DNA from: Balanoglossus misakiensis
Taxonomy: Eukaryota > Hemichordata
Reading direction: 5' to 3'
DNA: 64,000 nt
Assembly (NCBI GenBank): GCA_040954595.2
Contig: CM082579.2
Span: 4,588,001 to 4,652,000 of the forward strand
A program made the position numbers and the translations under genes. Under the pieces are notes generated by a model, which was not told the origin of the DNA, made no database searches, and saw nothing but the letters and a program-made list of their open reading frames with translations. Positions 1 through 16,000 of the stretch are shown piece after piece. Positions within the stretch are counted from its first letter, which is position 1, and the number at the start of each line of letters is the position of its first letter.

Positions 1-337
1 GCAATAGTTGCTGTCCCAGACAGGGTGATCAGTAATAATATAGCAAGTATAAATTGTAGTCTCTTTTGGTATTGTCTGTATTGAAACTTGATTGAATGTG
101 CTGGGGTGGGGGGTCTTTACATCGACGCTCGTTATTAATTACGCTGTCTGTTGGCCCCGTTGTCATGGCACCGGTTTAGAGATAGTGTTGTCCATTTCAT
201 TGGTTTTATGTATCTGCCTGACTGGCGTGTATGACAGTTTGTCATTTCATATTTCTCACGCAATTCCAACAACAACAACAACAACAAGTTTGAACTATGC
301 CATGTCACAGACTGACACACCACACCATCTGTTACAG
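1..337. other. left edge, probable AIFM1 intron
   Basis: No coding exon is recognised here. The stretch holds a short (CAA)n run at about 268-288 and ends in a pyrimidine-leaning acceptor (AG at 336-337) that precedes the first visible AIFM1 exon. The reading frame of that exon is closed by a TGA at 313-315 with no ATG in between, so this is best read as intron sequence. The AIFM1 start exon would then lie further left, outside the window. Confidence 0.5.
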
Positions 338-4590
<4,253 letters not shown>

Positions 4591-5260
4591 TTCATCAAGA
4601 CCATCGGGTGTAACACCGACCTAGGAGCAATTTTTTTCTCTTCGTCATCTAGCCAGAAAGACGGCACATGGTGTTGGATAGGATCAAGTGTTGCCTTCAG
4701 GAACAGCTACTTGAAAAATGGTTTCTCACTTTTTGAACTTTCTGTAACACTATCACTGTAAATGGAGAACTTTTCTTTTCCGTGAACGAAGTCACGGTTT
4801 CCAATCTACTGTGTGTAATGTTAGAATATTTCCCGACAGAAGGGGATGGGAGGGGGGGTCAGGGGTTTATTTTCTGGAGTATTGACTGCAAAACATTCTG
4901 TAAAAATTTCTCTAAAAAAATCAGGTGCCTGAGATAAAACTTTTAGTGTATTATTATTTTGAATAATTGCTTTTTATTTGATATGCAGATTAAATTTGCA
5001 TAAAAAAGTTAAAGTATATTGCTTGCGTCATTATGTGTGGACATTCGTCATCAATGTAGGTCTTTTGTTGATTAGCGTCTGCTATCATGTAAAATAAAAC
5101 CTAGTGATTTTTCGCAGACTTTAGAGAAAGAGAGAAAGCCTTATGAAAATAACCAACTTATGTAAAATTGTGAAATTTCATCATTGTTGGCAGGTATTTC
5201 ATAACTGTACGAGTACAAAGTAAATTTACTGACTGAAATAAAGTTTGTTTTGGAAAAAAA
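4591..5260 (+). other. AIFM1 3' UTR with two poly(A) signals
   Basis: This AT-rich tail follows the AIFM1 stop. It holds AATAAA hexamers at 5093-5098 and 5237-5242. The second is followed within about 15 bases by an A-run, so cleavage near 5260 is plausible. No further open frame of note is seen. Confidence 0.6.
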
Positions 5261-5867
5261 AATGTAAGTGCAGAATTTTTAATTTGGAATTCTCAGCTTT
5301 GAATCGATAGTGACTTTAAATGGGAGCTGGTACTAATAAAGTCTTGTCTCATTTGGAATGGCAGTATGCCATGCAAACCAGGGTGGAAAGTTAAACGCTG
5401 AACAAAAACTTGCACTTTTCAACCCAAAGTATTTGTGGCCCAATGGTTGACAATATAGAAAAGTCGCACCATGTTTATCGAAGTCAGTATAACAAGTTGA
5501 GTCGTGATACTAGTATCAGAGAAATGTTCCCATGGTTGCTTTTTGCTTTCTGTAACATGTGCTGAACCGAAATAAAAAAAAACATGCATATGGAATTACA
5601 TATGATTAGGGAACACACCAAATATCATGTTCATACGAATCATCTCCTGGGAATACAAGGCCTATTACGACTGTCGTCTGTCGATGCGTTTCGAATAACA
5701 GTCGAATACGTACACCGTGACATTTCAGCAGTAATCATGGTAATGGGAGTGTCAGTGTAGGTCTTCGGTGCGCATTTGCCGGACGCCGGAAGCAACAGCG
5801 TGCGTAGGAAAAAATGCCATCGCTACATGTACCAGAAGGTAGTGGTATTTTTATGAAACGGTGAAAT

Positions 5868-6013
5868 TGTAATTGTAGACAAAGAGAACAGGATATTACG
5901 GAAATTCACTGTAAGTTTGTCGTTTCCCCAAAACTAGAAGTGAATTGTAGACATAGAGAACAGACAATTACGACATGCACTGAAAGTACATGTATGTCGC
6001 TTCCTCAAAAGTT
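5868..6013. repeat. two-copy diverged tandem repeat, about 73 bp unit
   Basis: Two adjacent units (about 5868-5940 and 5941-6013) share the blocks ATTGTAGACA.AGAGAACAG, ATTACG, CACTG.AAGT, TGTCG.TTCC and CAAAA.TAGAA in the same order. They differ by scattered substitutions and small indels, so the duplication is old. Confidence 0.6.
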
Positions 6014-6897
6014 AGAAATTTACCTTCACACGCACAAGGACCATCTTCTTGGGACTAGATATACAACCGTTATAGTATGTATACATGTTCAATGAATTTA
6101 AGATTATTGAAATATAAGATCAAGCGAGCTTATCAGGATAGCGTTACGTGCCATCAGCTATTCGATCCATGTACAATCCGAATGGACTGTGCTAATCTAT
6201 GCGACGTGAAGACACACACACACGTACAGGACTAGGCCTATCTCTCTATAACTTCTGGCAGGGATGAGAGTTTTATCTCCACTCGCATAAAAATAAGTTA
6301 CGTAAGCTTGATCCTCCTGTTGGATAAGTTACTATCTTCAGGCGCGCGTTCAGAATGGAAAATTCTGGATATCGATAACGTTACGTTGATTGATGCAACG
6401 TAGATGACTTCATCTGGGCAACGGACTATGATACCGTGACGTAAAAACACCTGCACGAATTTGATGGTGCTTTTTTCCCACAGGGACGTAAATCCAAGTA
6501 TATGATACAAGGCGTTTCCCTACACATCTAGACCAACTGAAATTTGTGATGCAAGACGCGTTAATCTGCATGCGCACCTTTCTTTTTTTTACAAAAACAC
6601 AAATTATGTTACCACCGACCAGCCTCCCTGCTATTGCGGCTCTTGGCTTTTTATTAAATTACACGACCATCGATTCCCAGTTTATAAGAGTGGCAATTTG
6701 TAGACGCCAATTTACACCATGTAGCTCATAAATCTCCAACAGCAAAGGGATCAATCTTGGGCAATCATTCCCAAGAAATTCCTGCCTGGAGAATGGCATT
6801 TGATGGTTAGCGTTTGGAAAATGTGATGAATCCTTGAAGTGCATGCCAATAACTTCTAATAGGCTTTTGGATGGATGCGTGGGTTGTTCGCCAGATT

Positions 6898-6898
<1 letters not shown>

Positions 6899-6933
<35 letters not shown>

Positions 6934-6977
6934 GGCAGATAAATAGATAGGTACGTACGTACGTATGTACGTACGTA
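6899..6977. repeat. (GACA)n microsatellite grading into (TACG)n
   Basis: About nine copies of a GACA unit run into GATA-like units and then TACG units. It is a simple-sequence repeat; open frames across it are low-complexity artefacts. Confidence 0.9.
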
Positions 6978-9873
6978 GAAAAACACAAAATTGGATATAA
7001 CGGCAATTTGATAGTAAAGACGTGACGTGAAACTGAATTGAATGGGAATCATTCCGCCCTATTAAATCGTAATAAACTTGCGTGGTTTCATTATAACTTA
7101 CGCACTTCTTGTAGTTGTCCGTGCGTTGCACGCAAAATGCGATATGCATGTTAATGGCAGGCGCGGTGATTTTGTGCTTTCACAGATTTTTAGTTCTCGA
7201 GGTTTATATCAGACCTTGCCACCAAACACGATGATGACATGGATGATGATGATGACGACGACAACTACAACAGAGGTAGTATAACAAACATTAAAATATG
7301 GGCAAACATCACCGATGATTCCTTCCAGTCTGACATGGGGAGTTGTAACTGTCAATATTCTCTCTGTTCTCTGATCCAAATCACGGACATACCGGTGGCA
7401 GAATGATGACATAATTATTGTTGAAGATGCAAAGTTCAGGAGGTCGTTATCCAAATGTAATTCTAGGGAACCGAGGACTGTCAACTTTTCAAAGTGTACG
7501 TGACGTTGATCGGGTAACCTCTTGAGAATTTCTTTCCATCCATCCATGGCTACCGAAATAAGATGTTGAAATCGTAAACCTTCGTTAACAGTGAAACTGG
7601 GGTAACGGCTGCTGTAATCTCATTTGCATATTTCGATTGGGCCTGCCTTTCATATTACGGTTGCGACCGATGAGTTCCGTTTTCAATTATTTACTTTCGT
7701 GTGTCCGCCAGTGTTCGATGGCCATCTGATACTAACCCCTCGGGTAAGCACGTTGGAACAAGGCACTTTTCGTTTGATTGTGTGCACATCATGAAAAATT
7801 CAAAAGCGAGTTCCCTACCACGGGATCTATTTTCCACTTTGGCGTCACTATTGCGACGGTAAGGGTGAATAATTCACTGCAACCACCGGGGCTACAACAG
7901 CACGTTCAAAATGCCTCGTATTCCAAATGACACATCCGCGACGTGATTTACATATCATTATGACACGAGTAACCGATCACTTTTCGCATTTCGCAAGGCT
8001 CTGATACGCTTCCGTGGGTGTAGAACGTTGGCTGTACCCCAAGAAGTCTAATTAGATGGCTTTGTGCGGTGAAAGCGAATTCTGTGAAACGGCGATATAC
8101 ATTGAACCCACCCCATTAACTCCAGCGTCCCTCGCAGCAATAACAAGGCCAGGCTGAACTATACATGTTTATTCATATGTTGTCCGTAACACGTGTCTTT
8201 TCCCCACGAGCTGTCGGCCTCTTGTATTGAATTTCCAAGACCTGTCTTATTACTCGAACAAGAATGGCAGTTTGCACTGACAAAGCTTACATCGTTCCTC
8301 CCAATCACCAGCACGTTGACTGCTTGGGTCATTTCTCTCGTGTTAATTTGTGACCCGTTCCCTTGCTAACAAGGCAAACGTGTCTGTTAGTAGCGAGAAA
8401 GAGGCCGGTATCCGATATTCTCTCATTATTTGTCCCACTGTAAGTTGTGAACACTAACGAGGACTCTACCTCTCTAGCTGCATATCTTCACGTGAACACG
8501 ACATTTGCTGAATGAAAACACGGCAATTGATTTTCCATATTAAATGACGTTTACTCTGGTAAAATTTAATTACTGTTTTGAAAGCGCGTAGGCAATACCT
8601 GAAGTTAGCTTAAGTGGAATAATCGCCCAAGGGATGATTATTTTAATTTCATGCGTAGGATGAAATTAGTGAGAACAGCCTTAGTAACCGCAAGGCCTTC
8701 CTGATTTTTAACCGGCTTCGTTACAAACGCTGCGAATGCGGGGAATAACCTGAATAGTTAGCGACTCCCGATAACCCCATCCGTGCTTCATTCGTCTAAG
8801 CCGTCGAACAAGAACGCGTGACTGTTCGTGATCAGGCGTTCGAGACTTGTACATGTACTCTTTTTGGCTTGTTTTGCTCGATACAGCCTCGGAAACGACT
8901 CATTTCTATGTGTTATTGTGCATTATGCAAAGACGTCATTGTGTCCAATCATTATTATCTTGGGTCACAGCGTTGTCTTCAATGCGCCTAACGAATCGTT
9001 AATAAACCGGCAACTGTCAAAATCCTTGATTTCACATGCAGTTCCACGGATCGGTTCTCTGATTGTTTATGGTCTACATTCTGGTACGTTGACGTTAATT
9101 GAAGTGGGCAGATGACTTGTAAAGAAAACGGGCCTGAGTTCCTCACGGTTCGAGTACCAACTGGCCGCGCGCTTCGAATCTAAGACACAGGTTTTAAATT
9201 CACGTGTTCAACATTTTCGCGTCTTATCGTTTGCAGGGATTACGTGCAAAGAGTCGAAATGAGACGCAATGCAAACCAATCCACCGTGTCGATAATCACA
9301 CTTCGATGACTACAACGGATCTGTCTGTGCGATCGTCACGATTAGCGAAACACGCGGACCGATGTGATCAAAACGACGGTAGTCTTACACGTGTTTGGGA
9401 TATCCAGATAACAAACAAATCGCGCATGTCCACACGATCGCCATTATCAGACAACGCCCTCTACTCATGTACATCATACCCTGTTTGTCCGAGTTGATTG
9501 ATGTCTGCCTGCGCGCACATCTCTCAACACTAATTGCTTTCCTTTGAAATGCCGCCCTGGGATTTACAGGCAGTTATCGAGGCCGTATCAAAGTGCCATC
9601 TTGAGATTTCTCAAACTCAAGACGCGCCCGTCGGTTAGGAAATATCAAATGATGCGTGCAATCCATTTTGTCAGTCAGGGGCCGCTGGTATGAGCCTCCT
9701 CAGTACTTGGTCTCTGTACTTGAGTTGAATATCAACCTGATGTTTCCCTTTACTTTGAAAGGGAGAGGACTGATCAAGTACGCTTGTATTGTATTCAGTA
9801 CCAATGGCATCTCTAGAAGAAGTTTCATTACACTAACTGTGGAAACGTTTGTGGATAGTAATTGTGAAAGGTT

Positions 9874-9901
9874 TATCATCATCATCATCATCATCATCAT
9901 T
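9874..9901. repeat. (ATC)n microsatellite
   Basis: Nine or so perfect ATC units in intergenic DNA. Confidence 0.85.
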
Positions 9902-12423
9902 CTGACATCCCCCGTCACCAGTATGTCCATTGTAAAGGCTAGGTCGACGAGCCGAAGCACTGATCGAGAAATCAAGTCATGGACACGACGATACCAATTG
10001 ATTGAGTTCTTCTGTGATGTTCATTGGAGGAAGCTTTCACTCACTATGTTTGGCATGTAACAAATGTTCTTCAGGATGCGATCGATGGATTCCTCAGGAG
10101 GCGATCGATGGTTTCAAAATACAAGCAGGCAACTAAAACACATTTCATGTAGCTCGAGCTCTGCTAACAGGGCGGAAGTAAAATGTAGAAAACGTTGACA
10201 AAAATATCAATGCCTTGCCAGCCCATGCAGACACTGTACATGTATTTCCAGTTCAAAAAAATACACAGCGCAGGTGCATCAAATCATGTCCTTCACACTG
10301 GTAAATTCTCATTGGTCAGTGTTTACAACAACTTTGTGCTCATGTCGGGTCATGAGCTCACGGCACATCTCTCTCTCTCTCTCTCTGCACCTTTGGCAGA
10401 ACCACACAGTGAGAACAAGGCAAATCTGTGCGGGTCTACAAGCTTGATTTTGGCCGTCGTTTTGATAATGACACTGACCCAAACGCCCCCAACGGACGTC
10501 TTTGGCTACACAGCAACAAAATGGCGGACATGTCTCTGCACATGGGTTCTAGGCGACTTCACCGTCGTCTTCATGACCGTTTTGATGTTTCAGAAGTTCT
10601 GGATGTCGCCTTTTCTGAAATAGTTCTACTATAAACTAAGCTGTCTCTATTCCGTACACTTTCATCGCGCAAATGGCTAGCAAAATCCTTACCTCGTCTT
10701 CCGACAAGTTGTTTCCACGTGCGGATGCTGTGCTCACGTCCATCCTCGTTGACTTCACAATAGAAACTGACCAAAGGTAAAAGGTTATCTCATAAACATG
10801 TCCAAAGGTCGCCGCAGGTTGGCGCTTTTGAACCTTTGTTAGTTTTATCAGGAGAGGGCGATACAGAAACCGTGATTGCCATCGACTAATAATCCGACAA
10901 ACAATATTGACAGCCGTATCCACACTCATTAGGTTTTTAGTTAGTTCTTTCAGCAGTAAGGGTGCAGGGGTGCCTAGGAAATGACTGCTTTCACTCGGGA
11001 CACGATCTCACAACTAAGAATGGTTTTGGCGATAACGAGCATATATTTCGCCACTTACTAAAAATAAATATAAGCTTAAACCGTCGTTCGATTTTTTTGC
11101 GCCAAATTGCATTCTCCAGAGGGTATTCATTTAAGTGACAAACGATTTAAACTGAGCTTACAATGGTGTAGGTTCGGCGGCGTTTTGTATCCCGTTGAAA
11201 TTGCACTTTAGTGACGTCATATGGATGGATGAACGGAAATCATGTATTGAAAGCTAATAGGAAAAGTGCATAAATAGAGGGCTTTAATTTCAGAAGAAAT
11301 CACGTGACTGTTCGACCCCCACTATGTCCACGAGAAAGTTAACCATGCATGCGCGTCGGCTTACCCGTGAATTAAAGTGTCGCTGACATTTCCGTTGCCA
11401 TGACGATTCAATTGAAAATAATTACCGTTTCCTCGAGAAGTCGTGGAGTCTTCCGATTGACTTCCCTGGATAAATATCAACTTGTGACCGTTATGTCCTA
11501 CTGGGTCTCTGTCTTACCTGAGTGCGTATAATATCACTCTAGACTCCCAGATACATTTGCATTCTCCTTGTGCGACGAAGAAATCAAAATGCTAACCCTG
11601 GCAGGCGTTGTCGTTAAATATCCAAATAGCACCGCTTTGTGATGATGGAAAAAAAGCATGAGATTCTCCTCATATTTATAATAGAGTCGTTGGTCGGCTA
11701 AGGAGAAGATTGAAGTATTTTATTAATCAATTCACGATGTAACTGTGTGCAATCAAACTCACCAGAAAGTCACCTTTAAATCATTAGACATAAATGGGTT
11801 ATTTTGTACCCCGAAAACGTTTTAATACTTATTTTTGAACTGCATGTACTGCAAGACACTAGGAAAATGTTTAAAATATCACTTACATATATTTATTTCA
11901 CCAACAGCTCTCAATCATCATGAGGTATTCAACAAAACTAGCCTTTTCTACATGGAGGATAAATTATACATTGAACCTCCAATCATAACCTTGGCATCAT
12001 GACGTCGATCCTACAGATATTACGTACGTAGCCACAGCGGAACATGGTGAAAGACTGGAATCAACGTCTGAGATATTGGCTAATAAGCTGACTTATTTTA
12101 CTGTTCTTCATGGCGACATTTTGCAGGAGAATTACATAAAGGTATACAACTGCCACAACCGTCTGTTTGTACAGATTTCCTTCCATTTGCAAAATGGACC
12201 CAAGTTGCAGAGCTATCAGTTGTGAAATTCACAATAAATGAAACTAGATACACGTTAAACGTTATTTTCTTACGTACAGCCAGTAAATACCATTTACATA
12301 TATGTACGAATGTTACCGTTTCTTTTTGCACAAAACATTTATATCTACAGTTGCTCGGAAAATATAGATATATATTAATTGAAAAATATAAAATGTATGT
12401 ACTATTGGTCGAAATCTTTAGAA

Positions 12424-12620
12424 TCATATTCGGCCCCGAATAAAGCGAGTATTGTACCGGCCAAGGGTGATTGTCACGAGACGAGCACAGAAAAGACGGT
12501 GTAAATATACCTCTGTCAATGATTTTCTAAAAAAGATACCTATGAAAATCATGATTGATATTACCAACATCTCACCCTTCTTCGTATAAGGTTTCATCGT
12601 CCATCCTATCAAGCGAATCT
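12424..12620 (-). pseudogene. decayed copy of prokineticin-receptor exon 2 (TM4 region)
   Basis: On the minus strand a short frame reads MKPYTKKGEMLVISIMIFI. The genuine receptor exon 1.1 kb away has LKPRLQKGAVLVISIMIWI, with 12 of 19 residues identical. DNA similarity is clear at 12545-12600 against 13660-13710 (shared ATCATGATTGATAT, CACCCTTCT and GGTTTCA). Further along, ITLGRYNTRF weakly matches the ECL2 block FNLVRYCAEYW. No TM5-TM7 follows and the frame stops at 12424. I read it as a truncated tandem duplicate of the exon. A diverged functional paralogue is less likely because the conserved ECL2 Cys is missing. Confidence 0.6.
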
Positions 12621-12982
12621 CAGGCTTCGTCACAGCGACACAAGCTATTTAAACATATGTACTGACGCTTGAGGCATAAAATGAGACGAACATCGCTTTG
12701 TTAAAATCGTGAACGGGTACGTCTGGTTCAACAGAGTCTAACATGCCAGCTAGTTCAAGAAAAGTACAATTTGATGAAAAATTAATTCGAATGTGTTGGT
12801 TCTCTCAAGAAAGGTGCGCTACTCTAAGAACCAAACAACCATGTTTGGTTTTATAGTTCAGTTGAAAGTCGGCTAAAAGATACATGGCGACTTGTAAATG
12901 TCGTCTGCCTACTTATACATTGCAAAGTACTAGAAACAGTTTCTGTTGATTGTCTAAGGGTTCGTAATGAGCGTCACAGTCT

Positions 12983-12988
12983 TTTATT
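12983..12988 (-). terminator. poly(A) signal of the receptor gene
   Basis: AATAAA on the minus strand, 37 bases after the receptor stop codon. It is a plausible cleavage signal for a very short 3' UTR; other signals further down are not excluded. Confidence 0.45.
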
Positions 12989-13024
12989 TCCGTGAACGAT
13001 ACTAATTTTCATGATTAAGGCGCT

Positions 13025-16000
13025 TCACATTCTTGTCGACTTGGAGCTTTTGCTAGAAATAGAACTGCCTCTCCTCGCCGACGTCCGTATCCCAGCCAGG
13101 CTTCCCAGCCCCCTCCTCTTCAGGTGGTTGTTGAGGCCGACGAACGCCCTCAGCATGGCCCAGCTCTCCTTGCGGTAGGTCTCGTTCAACATGTAGAAGA
13201 CGACAGTGTTCACGATGCCGTTGACCATGGCGATGGACTCCACCACGTAGAACGTGGTCATGTTGTTGTGCTGCTGCACCAGGATGTTGTCGTCGAAGTG
13301 CAGCGCCAGGTTGTAGGCGTGGTAGGGGCCCCAGCAGACGCCGAACGACACCACCACCGTCACCAGCATGCGGATGGTCTTCTTCCGGGGGTCGGCCACC
13401 AGGTCCCGCTGCTGCTGGCTCACGTAGCCCGGTGTCTGCCGGAACCACACCTTCCGCACGATGCACAGGTAACCGAAGGTCATCAGGAACATGGGCATGA
13501 CGTACTCGAAGACGGCCAGCAGCACCATGTACGACTGGGCCGCCGTTCTCCGGGACCAGTACTCCGCGCAGTAGCGTACCAGGTTGAAGTATCTGTCGTA
13601 ACCGCTGCCAACCTTGCTGTACATCGGCGTGGGTATGGCGATTATGAATGACACTATCCAAATCATGATTGATATAACTAGCACTGCACCCTTCTGCAGG
13701 CGAGGTTTCAGCGGATGAAAGATGACGTAGTATCTGGAAGGATATAGACGGATATAAATTTTAGAAACTATTACTCTCTCTTTTTCTCTCTCACCAGACC
13801 AAAACACGTGCGTGCGCGCGTGTGTGCGTGGTGTTGGTATTGGTGGTGGTGGTGGTGGTGGTGATGATGGTCTTGTTGCATAATCTTGATGTGTTACTCA
13901 GAGAGAACCTCTTTTCCGAATCGTTGCCCACGAATTGTCTGCGTGATGTGATTGGCCGAAAGTGTGTCACCAGGGAGATTGGCTTGATCACCGCTAAGAT
14001 ATTAATGCAGTTTACTCGGCGGCCGTTAGCAGAGACCTCCGGCGAACTTTCAGAGAAACTAATGCCCGCGTCGCTTGAATCTGAAATGTCACTCTTCAAA
14101 GTATAATGAAATGCGTGCTGGGGGATGATGGACATGTGGTAATTGGGTTGCCTCTCGCGTGTAGTTTGCAAATAAAGCATATCCTTCGAGTGGCAATAAC
14201 CTCGCCGAGAAGACAAGAGCACACGAACTTTTGAATTCTCTCCCTCCCCAAGTGCATAAGGCTTATATGCATTTTACAGTTGTAAAATGGTGTAGGAACC
14301 ATCGTACTGAAGATGCCCCCCCCCCCCCTCCGGAACTAGGCTAGGCCTATATCCCTATACGTCGCAGATTTAGTATCCAACAATACGCCCTCCGTCTATA
14401 TAACATCTGCTCTTTGTAACCATGACTGCAACAGGGCTAACTCCCATATAAATAATAGAGGGACGCTAAAAGCTCACAGTGCCTGGGCTTTAACATAGCC
14501 AGCAGCTCAGGCAACCATTTGATGTAAATTTGCACCTTGTATACTATAGGGCGGTTTTATTTTAAGCTCAACGACTTCGTTCACGGTCACGCTTTTCTAG
14601 CTGACGGATGCAAATTTACCGTTTCCCCGGGCAGGCCACCATCTCAAAGTGACGTGCAACGTTGGAATGCCCGAAGGAGGTTTCGGCAGATGTCAAAAAC
14701 TGGCCCAGAACGTGGGGTCGTTGAGAGTGTATGCACACTGAGCTTCGTGTCTTCCTCATCATGGCAGTAACCTGCCGCAACGAGAATTCATAAAGTCGCG
14801 GATGTTTTGTGATTATCATTTGGCAAGCACTTTGATTTTGTGTTTCTTAATTAGACGGATATGTCTTGGATCCGCTTGCTCCTTGAATCTGCAGAATGGA
14901 ACATTCGGGCCATGGGTTATTATTGAGCATTATGCGTGTTTACTGGATCGATGGCGCCCATACGAGAATACTGATGTCTGAGATGCTTTTGCCATTTGTT
15001 ACGAATGTATAATTCGCATACTTTACATCATCGGACAAGAAAATGAATATCAAACAGAAGGATATTCGCCTCGGGAGTCGGGATTAGAGTCTGGTAGGTC
15101 GCTAGAGTCAAGCAGAGACCCACGAGGTACCCCAGAAGAGACGAACGGGTCGTTAGATTCGTGATCTCTGATGATGCCCCAGTCAATACGTTTCCTGTCA
15201 AGGTTTAACGTACTTCGCCTCAAAAATGTTTATCAGTCGGTCCATAAATTTGTAATTTGTGAAAGAGTGTTTTATGACTCAGCAGAATCTAGAAACTACG
15301 ACATGTGATACATATTTCTTGTTTTACAATTATGATTAAACATTGTAAAAACATCGCCGGAGTGGCGGTCTTGATGTTAACCTTTCATATTCTAGAAATT
15401 GAATTTAGAGGAACTCAGTTTGTCTTCGAGAGCCTAGCGCATTATAGTTTGTTAGCGGCGACTACACCAGTAATACAGAATGGCTGTGGGCAACTTAATG
15501 AAATTTTATCTTACAAAAAAACACGACGCATAAATGGATAGAGTTGCTTAACCAAATTCTTGCCTAATGTATAGCCACTTTCACATTTGCAGGATAATTA
15601 TTTCTCCACACTGATGCTGAGTAGTGGCCATCTAAATACACACTAAAGTCAACATCTTCCCACTAAACGCATGTTACGACAAAATAGAATTTACTGACTA
15701 ACGTCAGATGTTGAAAGTGCTGGCTGTTAGACTTGTTCGTGGCCGTGACATGGTTGTTGACGGCGGCGACAGCAAATAACGTCTATACTAGCACACACTG
15801 CAGGATTCTACCTTCCATTAACTCACGGCATGAGACACTGAAGATTGTTCACCGCGCTGTTTTTACTCTACTAAATGCCATTTATGCTCTTGTAACGCAA
15901 GTGGATGCTGCAATAGCTACTTCTGAAATTCGCGTAGACGACGAAAACATGGTACTGACAGCGTGCCGTAGGCCACTCTGCCTGCACTAACATTATGACA

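Larger units (their letters stand above)
5261..12423. other. intergenic stretch without a confident gene
   Basis: No exon chain or family motif could be supported in about 7 kb between the AIFM1 3' end and the decayed receptor exon. It holds a diverged two-copy tandem repeat (5868-6013), a GACA/TACG microsatellite (6899-6977), an ATC repeat (9874-9901), a CT run (about 10367-10386) and a perfect TGACGTCA palindrome at 11212-11219. Two overlapping frames at 10388-10634 begin right after a good acceptor-like CT tract, but neither resembles a known family. Confidence 0.6.

Noticed and set aside
9140-9190. GGTTCGAG-type word resembling a tRNA T-arm
   Set aside because: The flanking bases do not form a T stem, and no D-arm, anticodon arm or acceptor stem could be folded around it.
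9204-9497. 97-codon plus frame with many charged residues
   Set aside because: No ATG context, motif or splice partner; it is within chance expectation.
13053-13661. 202-codon minus frame and 175-codon plus frame over the receptor exon
   Set aside because: Out-of-frame shadows of the GC-rich receptor exon 2, which has the clear GPCR motifs in another frame.
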